From contig CANFLR010000016.1 in NCBI GenBank assembly GCA_947447945.1, positions 1 to 36,405 on the forward strand: a stretch of DNA of 36,405 nt. The letters are read 5' to 3'. Below are positions 7,827 through 16,880 of the stretch, piece after piece; position 1 is the first letter of the stretch; every line of letters starts with the position of its first letter. This DNA comes from Burkholderiaceae bacterium. Its GTDB lineage: Bacteria; Pseudomonadota; Gammaproteobacteria; Burkholderiales; Burkholderiaceae. The position numbers were made by a program, and so were the translations under genes. The notes under the pieces were generated by a model. The model was not told the origin of the DNA, searched no databases, and saw only the letters and a list, made by a program, of their open reading frames with translations.

Positions 7827-8558
7827 TTACTTGCTAGCTGCTAATAGTTGTTGCGCATCTTTTGCTGCATCGGTATCAGGATATTTAGCGATGATCTCGC
7901 TAAAGGTCTTTTTGGCAATGGCTTTATTGCCACTCTCGAGTTGGGAATTGCCTAAGGTAATCATGGCCGCAGGGACGCGCGGGTGATTCGGAAATTTCTT
8001 GATCAGCGCTTGTAGTTGGCTAATGGCACCAGCATAGTTTTTATTTGCATATTTACAATTGGCGCCCCAGTAGAGCACTAGGGGCAAATAGGGGCTTTGA
8101 GCATACTTGCCGGCAAAGGCAGTAAAGGCCTCGTCAGCCTTTTTGAGGCTACCACCCTGAAATGCTTTGAGGGCATCGTCGTACGCTTTTTTCTCGCCCG
8201 GCTGAACTATCCCAGTGATGCCTTCAACCGTTTCAGTCTTGGGCTCAAAGTTACCAAGGCGGCTATCCAGATCTTGATAGTAGGTTTTTTGGCTAGCGTT
8301 AATGTCCTCGCCTTGCTTTTGGAGTTCTTCAATCTTGCCGCGTAAGTCTGCATTATCTTTTTTGAGTTTTTCAATTTGATTTTGCAGCTCGATCTGTGTA
8401 TTTGCTAAAGACTTGCGTAAATCTAAAATGGCTGTGCGCGCCTCATCATCAGAAAACAAGGCCCAAGCATTGCTAGAGGTAGTTAAGCAGATCAAGACTG
8501 CACTTAAACAAAACGCTCCTGAGAGCGTTTTTTTAAAAGAGGATTGAAGCTTCTTCAT
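7827..8558 (-). CDS. cpoB: Tol-Pal associated periplasmic coordinator CpoB (YbgF)
   Basis: Periplasmic protein that binds TolA and links outer-membrane constriction with peptidoglycan synthesis in E. coli. A Sec signal peptide runs to about residue 33 (TTSSNAWA). Residues about 38-90 form a heptad-rich coiled coil ([22 protein letters not shown]) that trimerises in homologues. TPR-type repeats follow from about 125 ([20 protein letters not shown], then [17 protein letters not shown] and [16 protein letters not shown]). Its start directly abuts the pal stop codon, so translation is probably coupled. A perfect hairpin lies in its signal-peptide codons and is listed separately. Confidence 0.93.
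   Translation of the reverse strand: MKKLQSSFKKTLSGAFCLSAVLICLTTSSNAWALFSDDEARTAILDLRKSLANTQIELQNQIEKLKKDNADLRGKIEELQKQGEDINASQKTYYQDLDSRLGNFEPKTETVEGITGIVQPGEKKAYDDALKAFQGGSLKKADEAFTAFAGKYAQSPYLPLVLYWGANCKYANKNYAGAISQLQALIKKFPNHPRVPAAMITLGNSQLESGNKAIAKKTFSEIIAKYPDTDAAKDAQQLLAASK
8510..8534 (+). terminator. Terminator-like hairpin inside cpoB, antisense to it
   Basis: On the plus strand AAAACGCTC (8510-8518) and GAGCGTTTT (8523-8531) form a perfect 9-bp stem with a 4-base loop, and the T run covers 8528-8534. This is the form of an intrinsic terminator for transcripts running left to right, that is antisense to cpoB. On the coding strand the same stem has a poorer T tail. It overlaps codons about 9-17 of cpoB, where coding constraints on a signal peptide are loose. 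Function is inference; chance from AAA-ACG-CTC codon use is possible. Confidence 0.4.
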
Positions 8559-9071
8559 TTAGTTAGTGATGTAAACGATGTCTGCGCGACGATTCTGAGC
8601 CCAAGCTGCCTCAGTATCTCCTTCTGCTTTTGGTTTTTCTTTACCAAAGCTGACTGCTTCCATTTGATCATCAGAAACACCCATCAAGTTCAGCGCTTTA
8701 CGAACCGCGTCAGAACGGCGTTGTCCCAATGCTAGGTTGTATTCAGCAGTACCGCGCTCATCCGTATTGCCTTGAATGATGATTTTTTGTTTTGGATTGG
8801 CTTTCAAATAGCTAGCGTGAGCGGATAAGAGTTTTTGATACTGCGTTTGTACGGTGTATTCATCAAAGCCGAAATAAATACTACGCTCGTATAAGGCACT
8901 CTTAGGATCATTCCAAGGTTGCGAGCTAAAGTTGCTGTTACCACTACCACTATTCGCACTCTCACCATTAACATCATCGAGTTTGACGCTTGAGCAAGCC
9001 GCTAACAGTAATGCAGTTGCCCCTAAGAGGGCTAATGTTGCAACACGGCGCATGATAGAAATTTTCATCAT
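8559..9071 (-). CDS. pal: Peptidoglycan-associated lipoprotein Pal
   Basis: Outer-membrane lipoprotein that binds meso-diaminopimelate in peptidoglycan and interacts with TolB. The signal peptide ends in the lipobox LLAAC, with C26 as the lipidated residue. The OmpA-like domain starts near residue 60 and includes SIYFGFDEYTV and the diagnostic NTDERGTAEYNLALGQRR. The 170 residues are normal for Pal. Two adjacent ATG codons are possible starts; AAGGAAAG lies just upstream. The 78-bp gap to tolB is the largest within the operon and could hold an extra promoter. Confidence 0.97.
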   Translation of the reverse strand: MMKISIMRRVATLALLGATALLLAACSSVKLDDVNGESANSGSGNSNFSSQPWNDPKSALYERSIYFGFDEYTVQTQYQKLLSAHASYLKANPKQKIIIQGNTDERGTAEYNLALGQRRSDAVRKALNLMGVSDDQMEAVSFGKEKPKAEGDTEAAWAQNRRADIVYITN

Positions 9072-9149
9072 CTTTCCTTTTTCCTACGAATCAATTAAAT
9101 ACGCTAACACCATATATTATGCGCCTAAGAGCATCAATAGTGCTTGGAT

Positions 9150-10451
9150 TTAATCCATGAATGGCCCCCAGGAGGGTTGACGAACATCTGATCCAGGAAT
9201 GCTTAATACCTGTTTCGAATTGCCATCGACCGACACGGCAGCCAGTACGCGTTTGCCGTTTACTTTGGTTGAGTAAAGTACATAGCGACCATTGGCGGCA
9301 AACGATGGCGATTCATCGCTAAAGCCATCAGTAAGGGCTTGTGAATCACCCGTTGCTAAATTGAGGATATAGAGCCTAAAGGCGCCGCCAATATTGGCAA
9401 TATAGGCTAAGTATTTGCCGTCTGGGGAAATCCGTGGGGAGGTCACAAAACCTTGTTTGTAAGTGATGCGCTTGACGCCGTCTACCTGTTCGCCATCAGC
9501 GTTCATGCGATAAATCTGCGGATTGCCACCACGATCACTCGTGAAATAGATATAGCGGCCATCAGGCGAGTACTGTGGCTCAGTATCAATGGTGCTGCCT
9601 CGGCTTAAGCGGCGCAATCCTGAGCCGTCGGCTTCAATGCTATAGATTTGAGTATTGCCATCACGCGACAAAGAAACTGCTACTTTCTTCCCATCGGGGG
9701 ACCATGCTGGTGCACTGTTATTGCCTTTTTGGTTGGATAAGGCAATGCGACGACCAGTCGCCAACTCATGAACATAGATTACGGGCTTGCGATCTTCAAA
9801 AGAAACATAGGCCACTTTCTTGCCATCAGGCGACCAGGATGGCGAAATAATTGGCTCAGAACTATTCATTGCATTGCGAATATTTTGTCCGTCTGCATCT
9901 GAAATCACCAAACGATAGCGCTTACCTTCTTTAATGACATAAGAGAGTCGGGTGGAGAAGATGCCGCGCTCACCCAGTAACTTCAAAATAATGTCATCGG
10001 CGATCTTATGTGCCACAGCGCGTAAATTATCCGCGCTGGAGTTCAGGTTCAAGCCGCCCAGACCTTCGCTCTTGCGAATATCAAATAACTTGTAATGAAT
10101 TTCAAATTGAGATGGGCCTGTTTGCACTACCGAGCCAAGCACTAAAGCATCTGCACCACGAGCTGCCCAAGACTTGTAGTTCGGCACAGCCCCATCATCC
10201 TCACTAGCATTACCATTTTCAGTATTTTTAAAGTAACCGCTGCGCGCTAAATCTTGACGAATGATTTCAGAAACGCTTGTTGGCAGCTTGCCTTCGTCTT
10301 TGAAGCGCATCACTGCGATAGGGTATAGCGATTGACCTACGCCAGTAATTTCAATATTCATCTGAGCCGATGTGGTATTGATCCATCCACAGCAAGCAAA
10401 AACCAGTACGGAGACGCTGATGGAAAATAATTTCTGTACAAATTGCAGCAT
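9150..10451 (-). CDS. tolB: Tol-Pal system beta-propeller protein TolB
   Basis: Periplasmic TolB, which binds Pal and is released by TolA at the division site. The signal peptide runs to about residue 29 (NTTSA before QMNIEITG). The N-terminal alpha/beta domain runs to about 165. A six-bladed propeller follows with repeated SPDGK signatures: SWSPDGKKVAYVS, AWSPDGKKVAVSLS, QYSPDGRYIYFTS and RISPDGKYLAYIA. The length of 433 is normal. Only 3 bp separate it from tolA. Confidence 0.97.
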   Translation of the reverse strand: MLQFVQKLFSISVSVLVFACCGWINTTSAQMNIEITGVGQSLYPIAVMRFKDEGKLPTSVSEIIRQDLARSGYFKNTENGNASEDDGAVPNYKSWAARGADALVLGSVVQTGPSQFEIHYKLFDIRKSEGLGGLNLNSSADNLRAVAHKIADDIILKLLGERGIFSTRLSYVIKEGKRYRLVISDADGQNIRNAMNSSEPIISPSWSPDGKKVAYVSFEDRKPVIYVHELATGRRIALSNQKGNNSAPAWSPDGKKVAVSLSRDGNTQIYSIEADGSGLRRLSRGSTIDTEPQYSPDGRYIYFTSDRGGNPQIYRMNADGEQVDGVKRITYKQGFVTSPRISPDGKYLAYIANIGGAFRLYILNLATGDSQALTDGFSDESPSFAANGRYVLYSTKVNGKRVLAAVSVDGNSKQVLSIPGSDVRQPSWGPFMD

Positions 10452-10454
10452 GCT

Positions 10455-11252
10455 CTAGTCCCTGGGTTTAAAGGTGAGTTTTACTTCACGTTGAGGAATT
10501 TTGCCATTGTCATCCTTTGGCAAGCTTTCAGCGCGACTGAGGGCTAACAGTACAGCACGATCCCAGCCTGGATTTCCACTGGAAGTTAAAAGACTCGTGT
10601 TCAAAATGGCGCCATCGGGCGCGAGATCCACTTTAATAACGGCAGCTGGATTGCCGCTGACGGATTCTGGATTGAAGACAATCAATGGCTTCACTTTCTT
10701 AATGACTTTATCGGTCCAGCCCGGGGGAGCATTGCCTCCACCGCCAACTCCCGCACCAGAGTTGCCTCCACTGCCACCTTCTGCCCCGGCTGCAGCTTTG
10801 AGGCGAGCTAACTGATCAGCGCGAACTTTTTCAGCGGCTGCAGCTGCCTTGGCTTCAGTAGGAGATGGTGCTTTTGGGGTCTCCACTTTTTTAGGGGCTT
10901 CTTTGGGTGGTACGACCTTTGCCGGTGGCGTTGGTTTGGGTAACTCTTTCACCACTTCTTTTTTGGGGATCTCTTTTTCTAACTTCTTTTTCTTGACAGC
11001 AATATCAGCCGCCTCGTCTTTCATTTCAGTTTTGAGTTCTGGCTCTTTGAGCGTTTCTACTGGAACGGGCGCATCCCATAACTCTACTTCGACACCCGAA
11101 GGGGTGCTGGTATGCCAGCTAATACCAACCATCAGTAATGCCAGTAAACCGAGGTGCGCTACCAAAGAGTAAGTAAAGGCGCGCTTATTACTGACTTTGT
11201 TAGCTCGAGTATTTCGCAAGAAAGGCATATGCCGGAGTTGCGCGCTAGTCAT
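10455..11252 (-). CDS. tolA: Tol system inner-membrane energy transducer TolA
   Basis: Spans from the TolQR motor in the inner membrane to Pal/TolB. A single transmembrane helix lies at about residues 27-45, followed by a Lys/Glu/Pro-rich stretch (about 75-150, many PKK/KEV repeats), a glycine-rich hinge (GGSGGNSGAGVGGGG), and a TonB/TolA-type C-terminal domain from about 175. It is 265 residues, shorter than the 421 of E. coli because the long helical domain II is reduced, as is usual in betaproteobacteria. Base composition of the low-complexity part creates long open frames on the opposite strand that I regard as spurious. Confidence 0.93.
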   Translation of the reverse strand: MTSAQLRHMPFLRNTRANKVSNKRAFTYSLVAHLGLLALLMVGISWHTSTPSGVEVELWDAPVPVETLKEPELKTEMKDEAADIAVKKKKLEKEIPKKEVVKELPKPTPPAKVVPPKEAPKKVETPKAPSPTEAKAAAAAEKVRADQLARLKAAAGAEGGSGGNSGAGVGGGGNAPPGWTDKVIKKVKPLIVFNPESVSGNPAAVIKVDLAPDGAILNTSLLTSSGNPGWDRAVLLALSRAESLPKDDNGKIPQREVKLTFKPRD

Positions 11253-11282
11253 GAAATAAAAATAGGCAATTCGTGAGAATAG

Positions 11283-11711
11283 TTATTGGCTTTTAACAGC
11301 AAGGCCTACGCGTTTCACGCCGTTTTCTTTGAGCTTAGACATCACCCCCATCACCACTTCATATTTGATGGATTTGTCCGCGGCAAGCACAACAGGCTGG
11401 TCTGCAGCACGTTCTGCTTGAGCCCGCGCGAAGGCTCCTAGCTCAAATTGATTTAACGTTTGAGTGGGCTCACCATCCTTGCGCACGATGACATTTTCAT
11501 TGGCATCGATGGTTAAAAAAACAGGTGGCAAGGCTTGTACCTTTGCGCCACCTACAGTCGGGAGATTTACTACGCCTGGATTGACCATAGGCGCTGTCAC
11601 CATAAAGATCACCAGCAGCACCAACATCACATCAATGTAGGGAACTACATTGATATCAGAGATCACCCGACGTTTACGTGAACTTCTAAGAGATGAGCTT
11701 GAGTGGGCCAT
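11283..11711 (-). CDS. tolR: Tol motor subunit TolR (ExbD family)
   Basis: 142-residue ExbD/TolR protein. A basic N-terminus (RSSRKRR) is followed by the single transmembrane helix containing the essential Asp in PYIDVMLVLLVIFM (D27), which carries protons through the motor. The periplasmic domain ends with a short amphipathic region (GVMSKLKENGVKRVGLAVK) as in TolR. Only 2 bp separate it from the tolQ stop, and a 30-bp gap follows before tolA. Confidence 0.95.
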   Translation of the reverse strand: MAHSSSSLRSSRKRRVISDINVVPYIDVMLVLLVIFMVTAPMVNPGVVNLPTVGGAKVQALPPVFLTIDANENVIVRKDGEPTQTLNQFELGAFARAQAERAADQPVVLAADKSIKYEVVMGVMSKLKENGVKRVGLAVKSQ

Positions 11712-11713
11712 AT

Positions 11714-12370
11714 TTATTTACCACTACCTTGACGTTGCAAGATGTTGGTGAATTCTTCGATGAAGGTTTCAAAGCGAATGGAGAGACGATCAACATCGGT
11801 TGCATTCCGGTTGTAGGCCACAACCGCTGGAATGGCAGCAAACAGACCAATCGCTGTCGCAATCAGCGCCTCAGCAATACCAGGGGCAACGGCAGACAAT
11901 GTGGCGTTTTGGACATTGGCCAAACCTCGAAAGGCATGCATGATGCCCCAAACCGTGCCAAAAAGTCCGATATACGGGGAAACAGAACCCACCGAGGCCA
12001 AGAAAGGCAGGTTGGCCTCTAAGATGTCCATTTCCCGTTGGTACGTTGCCTTCATGGCACGACGGGCGGCATCAATCTCATGCACTTTCATAAATTCCTG
12101 CATACCCGCTTCGAAAATATGCTCCAGAACGGCGCTGCTGCTTTTATTGCGCAGTGAGGCCTCTAGCAAGATATTGAGGTCGCCACCAGACCAAAAGTCG
12201 CGCTCAAAGCGCTCGGTGTCATTGCGTACCCCCCTGAGCACAGCCCCCTTTTTGAAAATAATGGTCCAAGAGGCGATGGACATACCCAGCAATAACAACA
12301 TTACCAACTGTACTAATAGGCTGGCATTGAGGACTAGGGAGAGAAATGAGAGGTCTTGAGTAGGGTTCAT
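11714..12370 (-). CDS. tolQ: Tol motor subunit TolQ (MotA/ExbB family)
   Basis: 218 residues from the ATG at 12368-12370 (MNPTQDLSFLSL), the start that matches betaproteobacterial TolQ. An in-frame TTG at 12413-12415 would add 15 residues with no family support. Transmembrane helix 1 is near residues 14-35, followed by a large cytoplasmic loop. Helices 2 and 3 surround the conserved VSPYIGLFGTVWGIMHAF segment and TAIGLFAAIPAVVAYN. It forms the proton channel with TolR and is the first gene of the tol operon, divergent from glyA with 64 bp between start codons. Confidence 0.95.
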   Translation of the reverse strand: MNPTQDLSFLSLVLNASLLVQLVMLLLLGMSIASWTIIFKKGAVLRGVRNDTERFERDFWSGGDLNILLEASLRNKSSSAVLEHIFEAGMQEFMKVHEIDAARRAMKATYQREMDILEANLPFLASVGSVSPYIGLFGTVWGIMHAFRGLANVQNATLSAVAPGIAEALIATAIGLFAAIPAVVAYNRNATDVDRLSIRFETFIEEFTNILQRQGSGK

Positions 12371-12434
12371 GAGGGATTTTGTATGATGTAGGATGATTTT
12401 ACTTAAGCAATTCAATTAATTCAGGATTATCACC

Positions 12435-13679
12435 ATGTTTGACCGTCAAAACACCTTAGCCAAAACCGATCCAGCGCTCTGGGCAGCGATTCAGGATGAA
12501 AATCGCCGTCAGGAAGACCATATTGAGCTTATAGCCTCTGAAAACTACACTTCCCCGGCAGTCATGGAGGCTCAGGGCTCTCAGTTAACCAATAAGTACG
12601 CAGAAGGCTATCCAGGTAAGCGGTATTACGGTGGTTGCGAGTTCGTTGACGTAGCAGAGCAGTTGGCCATTGATCGCGTTAAGGCTCTTTTTGGCGCAGA
12701 GGCCGCCAATGTCCAACCCCATTGTGGCGCTTCAGCTAACCAAGCTGTTTTTCTGGCCTTCCTCAAACCGGGGGATACCTTTATGGGAATGAGTTTGGCT
12801 GAAGGTGGTCACTTAACTCACGGCATGGCATTGAACATGAGCGGGAAGTGGTTCAATCCCATTGCATACGGTTTGGATAAAAATGAAGAAATTGATTATG
12901 AGCAAATGGAGCGCTTGGCTCGTGAACACAAACCAAAATTAATCATTGCTGGTGCATCTGCTTATTCTCGCAAGATTGATTTTGAGCGTATCGGTAAATT
13001 GGCTAAAGAAGTGGGCGCTATTTTTATGGTGGATATGGCGCACTATGCTGGACTCGTTGCTGCGGGTGTATATCCCAATCCTGTGCCGCATGCGGACATT
13101 GTGACTTCAACGACGCATAAGAGTTTGCGTGGTCCACGCGGGGGCATCATCCTTATGAAAGCAGAACACGAAAAAGCCATTAATTCTGCGGTCTTCCCAG
13201 GTTTGCAAGGCGGCCCATTAATGCACGTGATTGCCGCTAAAGCGGTAGCATTCAAAGAAGCGCAAGAACCGAGCTTCAAAGATTATCAAAAGCAGGTGAT
13301 CGCCAATGCAAAAGCTTTGGCAGAGACATTGATTGAGCGTGGTCTACGGATTGTTTCTGGCGGGACTGACTCACATGTGATGTTAGTCGATTTACGTGCG
13401 AAGAAGATGACAGGTAAAGAAGCTGAACGCGTATTGGGTGAGGCACATATTACTTGTAACAAGAATGGCATTCCGAATGATCCAGAAAAACCAATGGTGA
13501 CGAGTGGTATTCGCTTGGGTTCACCAGCGATGACGACTCGAGGCTTCAAAGAAGCCGAAGCACGTCAGGTAGCTCACTTCATTGCCGATGTTCTCGACAA
13601 TCCAAATGATGTCGACAATATTGCCAAGGTACGCACGAAAGTTTCAGAGTTAACGAAGCGTTTCCCGGTGTACGGTTAA
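12435..13679 (+). CDS. glyA: Serine hydroxymethyltransferase
   Basis: PLP enzyme that interconverts serine and glycine with tetrahydrofolate, the main one-carbon source of the cell. The 414 residues contain [19 protein letters not shown] (31-49), [13 protein letters not shown] (55-67), [13 protein letters not shown] (199-211) and the PLP lysine in [14 protein letters not shown] (K229). Length and motifs are fully canonical. nrdR follows 25 bp downstream; the pair is conserved across betaproteobacteria. Confidence 0.98.
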   Translation: MFDRQNTLAKTDPALWAAIQDENRRQEDHIELIASENYTSPAVMEAQGSQLTNKYAEGYPGKRYYGGCEFVDVAEQLAIDRVKALFGAEAANVQPHCGASANQAVFLAFLKPGDTFMGMSLAEGGHLTHGMALNMSGKWFNPIAYGLDKNEEIDYEQMERLAREHKPKLIIAGASAYSRKIDFERIGKLAKEVGAIFMVDMAHYAGLVAAGVYPNPVPHADIVTSTTHKSLRGPRGGIILMKAEHEKAINSAVFPGLQGGPLMHVIAAKAVAFKEAQEPSFKDYQKQVIANAKALAETLIERGLRIVSGGTDSHVMLVDLRAKKMTGKEAERVLGEAHITCNKNGIPNDPEKPMVTSGIRLGSPAMTTRGFKEAEARQVAHFIADVLDNPNDVDNIAKVRTKVSELTKRFPVYG

Positions 13680-13704
13680 GCTAGCCTAAAAAAGAAAGCC
13701 ATCA

Positions 13705-14151
13705 TTGCGCTGCCCATTCTGTCATAACGACGACACTCAGGTTTTAGATACTCGGGTATCCGATGAGGGCGATACCATTCGCCGCCGCCGCCGTTGCGCG
13801 GGATGCGATAAGCGCTTTACTACCTACGAGCGTGCAGAGTTGGCTTTGCCATCGATTGTTAAAAAGAATGGCAGCCGAGTGGAGTACAGCCATGAAAAAT
13901 TGGCGAGCTCCCTGAAGTTGGCCCTACGTAAGCGTCCCGTATCGGCAGCATCGGTAGATGAGGCCATTGCGCGCATTGAAGAAAAGCTCCTTGGCCTTGG
14001 CGAAAAAGAAATTCCAAGTGAGCGCATTGGGGAACTGGTGATGCGTGAGCTCAAGCGCTTAGATAAAGTGGCTTACATCCGTTTTGCTTCTGTCTATAGA
14101 AGCTTTGAAGATATCGAGTCTTTCGAAAGCGCTTTAAAAGAGCTCAAGTAA
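13705..14151 (+). CDS. nrdR: Transcriptional repressor NrdR
   Basis: Nucleotide-sensing repressor of ribonucleotide reductase genes. The zinc ribbon uses C3, C6, C31 and C34 (MRCPFCHN, then CAGCDKRF), and an ATP-cone domain starts near residue 48 ([18 protein letters not shown]). The 148 residues are normal. The start is a TTG at 13705: the family invariably begins MRCPFC, and no ATG or GTG is in frame upstream. It follows glyA on the same strand. Its targets (nrdAB) are not in the window. Confidence 0.96.
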   Translation: MRCPFCHNDDTQVLDTRVSDEGDTIRRRRRCAGCDKRFTTYERAELALPSIVKKNGSRVEYSHEKLASSLKLALRKRPVSAASVDEAIARIEEKLLGLGEKEIPSERIGELVMRELKRLDKVAYIRFASVYRSFEDIESFESALKELK

Positions 14152-14178
14152 GCCCAGTAAACAACTTCAGTCGATTAC

Positions 14179-15150
14179 TTATTGGAGGTATTTTTGGGCT
14201 TGCGCTGCGCACATCATTGCGATCACGCCATCGATGTCTGTAGGCTTTGACCAGCCCAAGGTTTCCAGTGCTTTTTGGGGATTTCCTACGCTTGCATGAA
14301 TTTCATTGGGCCTATAAAAGCTAGGCTCAATTTGTACGTATTGTTGCCAGTCCAAATCAAAGTACTCAAACGCTTTAGCGACAAAATATTTAAGAGATTC
14401 TTTTCTGCCGGTTGCGATAACAAAGTCATCGGGCTTATCTAACTGCATCATGAGCCACATCGCTTGTACATATTCTGGCGCCCAACCCCAGTCACGAGAA
14501 ATATCTAAGTTACCCAACTGGAGTTTGCTTAATTCACCCGCTTTAATTTTGGCTACACCCGTAATAATTTTTTGAGTAACGAAGCGTTCTGGGCGTAAGG
14601 GGGATTCATGATTAAACAAAATTCCCGTGCATGCATAGAGCCCGTAAGATTCACGATAGCTATTGATGAGCCATTTAGCTGTTGACTTGGCTACTGCGTA
14701 GGGGCTCCGTGGTGCAAATGGCGTGTGCTCATTGGCTGGTGTATCGCCCGTATCGCCAAAGCATTCACTGGAGCCAGCGTTATAAAAGCGTACCGGCTGA
14801 TTGCGTAAGCGGATAACTTCTAAAATATTGAGGGTGCCAATTGCAATACTCTCAATTGCCTCTACCGGTTGATCAAAAGAAAGGCCAACTGAAGTTTGAC
14901 CAGCCAGGTTATAGATTTCGTCGGGTTCAAAAGACTGAATTGCATTAAAGACGCTGCGAAAGTCATTGATCGAGATGGAAACAAGTTTGACTTGATCGCG
15001 AATACCCAGCGTTTGTAAATTACTAAAGGCAGAAGCCATCACATCTCGTGATGAGCCAGTGACTTCATAGCCTTTTCCGAGAAGATACTGTGCTAGGTAA
15101 GCACCATCTTGACCGGTAATGCCAATAATTAAAGCTCTTTTTGCTGCCAA
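14179..15150 (-). CDS. GDP-mannose 4,6-dehydratase-like SDR, short paralogue
   Basis: Extended SDR enzyme of 323 residues. The NAD(P) site is GITGQDG (10-16), and the catalytic residues are SSE (127-129) with Y151 and K155 in [28 protein letters not shown] and SRDWGWAPEYVQAMW are close to GDP-mannose 4,6-dehydratase. Compared with the canonical Gmd at 28834-29964 it is about 50 residues shorter and lacks the KRRASSFNT loop after the second strand. Its ATG lies 1 bp from the adk stop, so it is almost certainly co-translated with adk. It may make GDP-4-keto-6-deoxymannose for another sugar, or use a different nucleotide sugar. The subfamily is not certain. Confidence 0.82.
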   Translation of the reverse strand: MAAKRALIIGITGQDGAYLAQYLLGKGYEVTGSSRDVMASAFSNLQTLGIRDQVKLVSISINDFRSVFNAIQSFEPDEIYNLAGQTSVGLSFDQPVEAIESIAIGTLNILEVIRLRNQPVRFYNAGSSECFGDTGDTPANEHTPFAPRSPYAVAKSTAKWLINSYRESYGLYACTGILFNHESPLRPERFVTQKIITGVAKIKAGELSKLQLGNLDISRDWGWAPEYVQAMWLMMQLDKPDDFVIATGRKESLKYFVAKAFEYFDLDWQQYVQIEPSFYRPNEIHASVGNPQKALETLGWSKPTDIDGVIAMMCAAQAQKYLQ

Positions 15151-15151
15151 T

Positions 15152-15829
<678 letters not shown>

Positions 15830-15908
15830 TTAATACTTTTAATTGTCCCGTATTTTTAAGGCTTGGCTTAGGACCTATTCCTAGGATTATCCCCGAGAAC
15901 CAAAATAG

Positions 15909-15930
15909 GGCTTAAATGGGCTTTTAAGCC
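15909..15930 (-). terminator. Possible hairpin at the end of kdsB
   Basis: GGCTTAAA (15909-15916) and TTTAAGCC (15923-15930) pair with a 6-base loop. Its distal arm covers the kdsB stop codon. On the minus strand it is followed by CTATTTTGG, a weak T tract. It may slow or partly terminate transcription between kdsB and adk. Weak evidence. Confidence 0.3.
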
Positions 15931-16685
15931 TTCCAAGCTGCCCGAATGCGCTCAAGGTCTTCTGCAGTATCTACGCCTGCGGGGGGTGTTTCTGGGGCAA
16001 TATGAACTTGAATACGATAGCCATTCCAGAGGGCGCGCAATTGTTCTAGCGATTCAGCTTGTTCTAGAGGTGCAGGCTCTAGGCGGTTATAAATTTGCAG
16101 GAAGTTGGCACGGTAGGCATAAATGCCAAGATGGCGTAAGTATTCAGTAGCGATACTAGCGCTTTGATCTCGCACAAAAGGAATGCTGGCGCGTGAGAAA
16201 TATAACGCTTCGCCAGAGCGATTGAGAACTACCTTCACGACATTGGGGTTGATGATCTCAGCCTGATCTTGAATCGCTACAGCCACCGTAGAAATGGCGC
16301 AAGCAGGATGATCTGCTAAAGCTTGTGCAACCTGATTAATCAGTTCCGCTGGAATAAGGGGTTCATCACCTTGTACATTGACTACTAGGGTGTGATCAGG
16401 CAATTTGAGTTGCTGGGCTACTTCGGCAATGCGATCAGTGCCTGTTAGATGATCCTCACGGGTCAACAGACATTCAATTCGATGTTCATCGCACGCTGCC
16501 TGAATCTCTAGTGAATCGGTTGCCACGATCACGCCTTGCGCAGCTGATTGCATTGCGCGCTCAGCGACGCGTACGACCATTGGCTTTCCATGAATATCTG
16601 CTAATGGTTTGCGAGGTAGGCGAGTAGAGCCGAGGCGCGCAGGAATGACAACCAGAAATTCAGGGGCCTGAGAAGAATTGCTCAT
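15924..16685 (-). CDS. kdsB: 3-deoxy-manno-octulosonate cytidylyltransferase (CMP-KDO synthetase)
   Basis: Activates KDO with CTP for the lipopolysaccharide inner core. The 253 residues show the nucleotidyltransferase start VVIPARLGSTRLPRKPL (12-28), then VATDSLEI, the VVNVQGDEPLIP Mg/nucleotide motif near residue 100, and YFSRASIPF. All are diagnostic for KdsB. Six bp upstream lies the small Trm112-like gene, then lpxK, so this is a lipid A/core operon. Confidence 0.97.
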   Translation of the reverse strand: MSNSSQAPEFLVVIPARLGSTRLPRKPLADIHGKPMVVRVAERAMQSAAQGVIVATDSLEIQAACDEHRIECLLTREDHLTGTDRIAEVAQQLKLPDHTLVVNVQGDEPLIPAELINQVAQALADHPACAISTVAVAIQDQAEIINPNVVKVVLNRSGEALYFSRASIPFVRDQSASIATEYLRHLGIYAYRANFLQIYNRLEPAPLEQAESLEQLRALWNGYRIQVHIAPETPPAGVDTAEDLERIRAAWKA

Positions 16686-16691
16686 GGTAAC

Positions 16692-16871
16692 TTAATTTAG
16701 TTCACTGGCTTCAAGGCTACGTGCTTCATCAACTAGCATGACTGGAATGTCGTTGCGAATTGGGTAGGCTAAACGATCTGCCTTACAAATTAATTCGAGC
16801 TTTACAGGATCCAAATGCAGCGGGCTCTTGCATAAGGGGCAAACCAAAATTTCGAGTAAGCGCTTGTCCAT
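16692..16871 (-). CDS. Trm112-like zinc-ribbon small protein (YcaR family)
   Basis: A 59-residue gene. The protein begins [18 protein letters not shown] and ends [12 protein letters not shown], the classic YcaR/Trm112-like pattern, with a CPLC knuckle at C11 and C14 and a third Cys at about residue 29 ([11 protein letters not shown]). Proteins of this family sit between lpxK and kdsB in most proteobacteria. The biochemical role is not settled; eukaryotic Trm112 activates methyltransferases. It lies 9 bp after lpxK and 6 bp before kdsB, so it is co-transcribed with both. Confidence 0.92.
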   Translation of the reverse strand: MDKRLLEILVCPLCKSPLHLDPVKLELICKADRLAYPIRNDIPVMLVDEARSLEASELN

Positions 16872-16880
16872 GGGTAATCT

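Noticed and set aside
10501..11172. Long open frames on the plus strand opposite tolA
   Set aside because: They are Ala/Gly/Ser/Thr-rich mirror images of the Lys/Pro/Gly-rich TolA linker and have no family features or ribosome-binding sites.
11693..12359. Plus-strand open frames opposite tolQ
   Set aside because: They mirror a well-conserved gene; composition and lack of motifs indicate chance.
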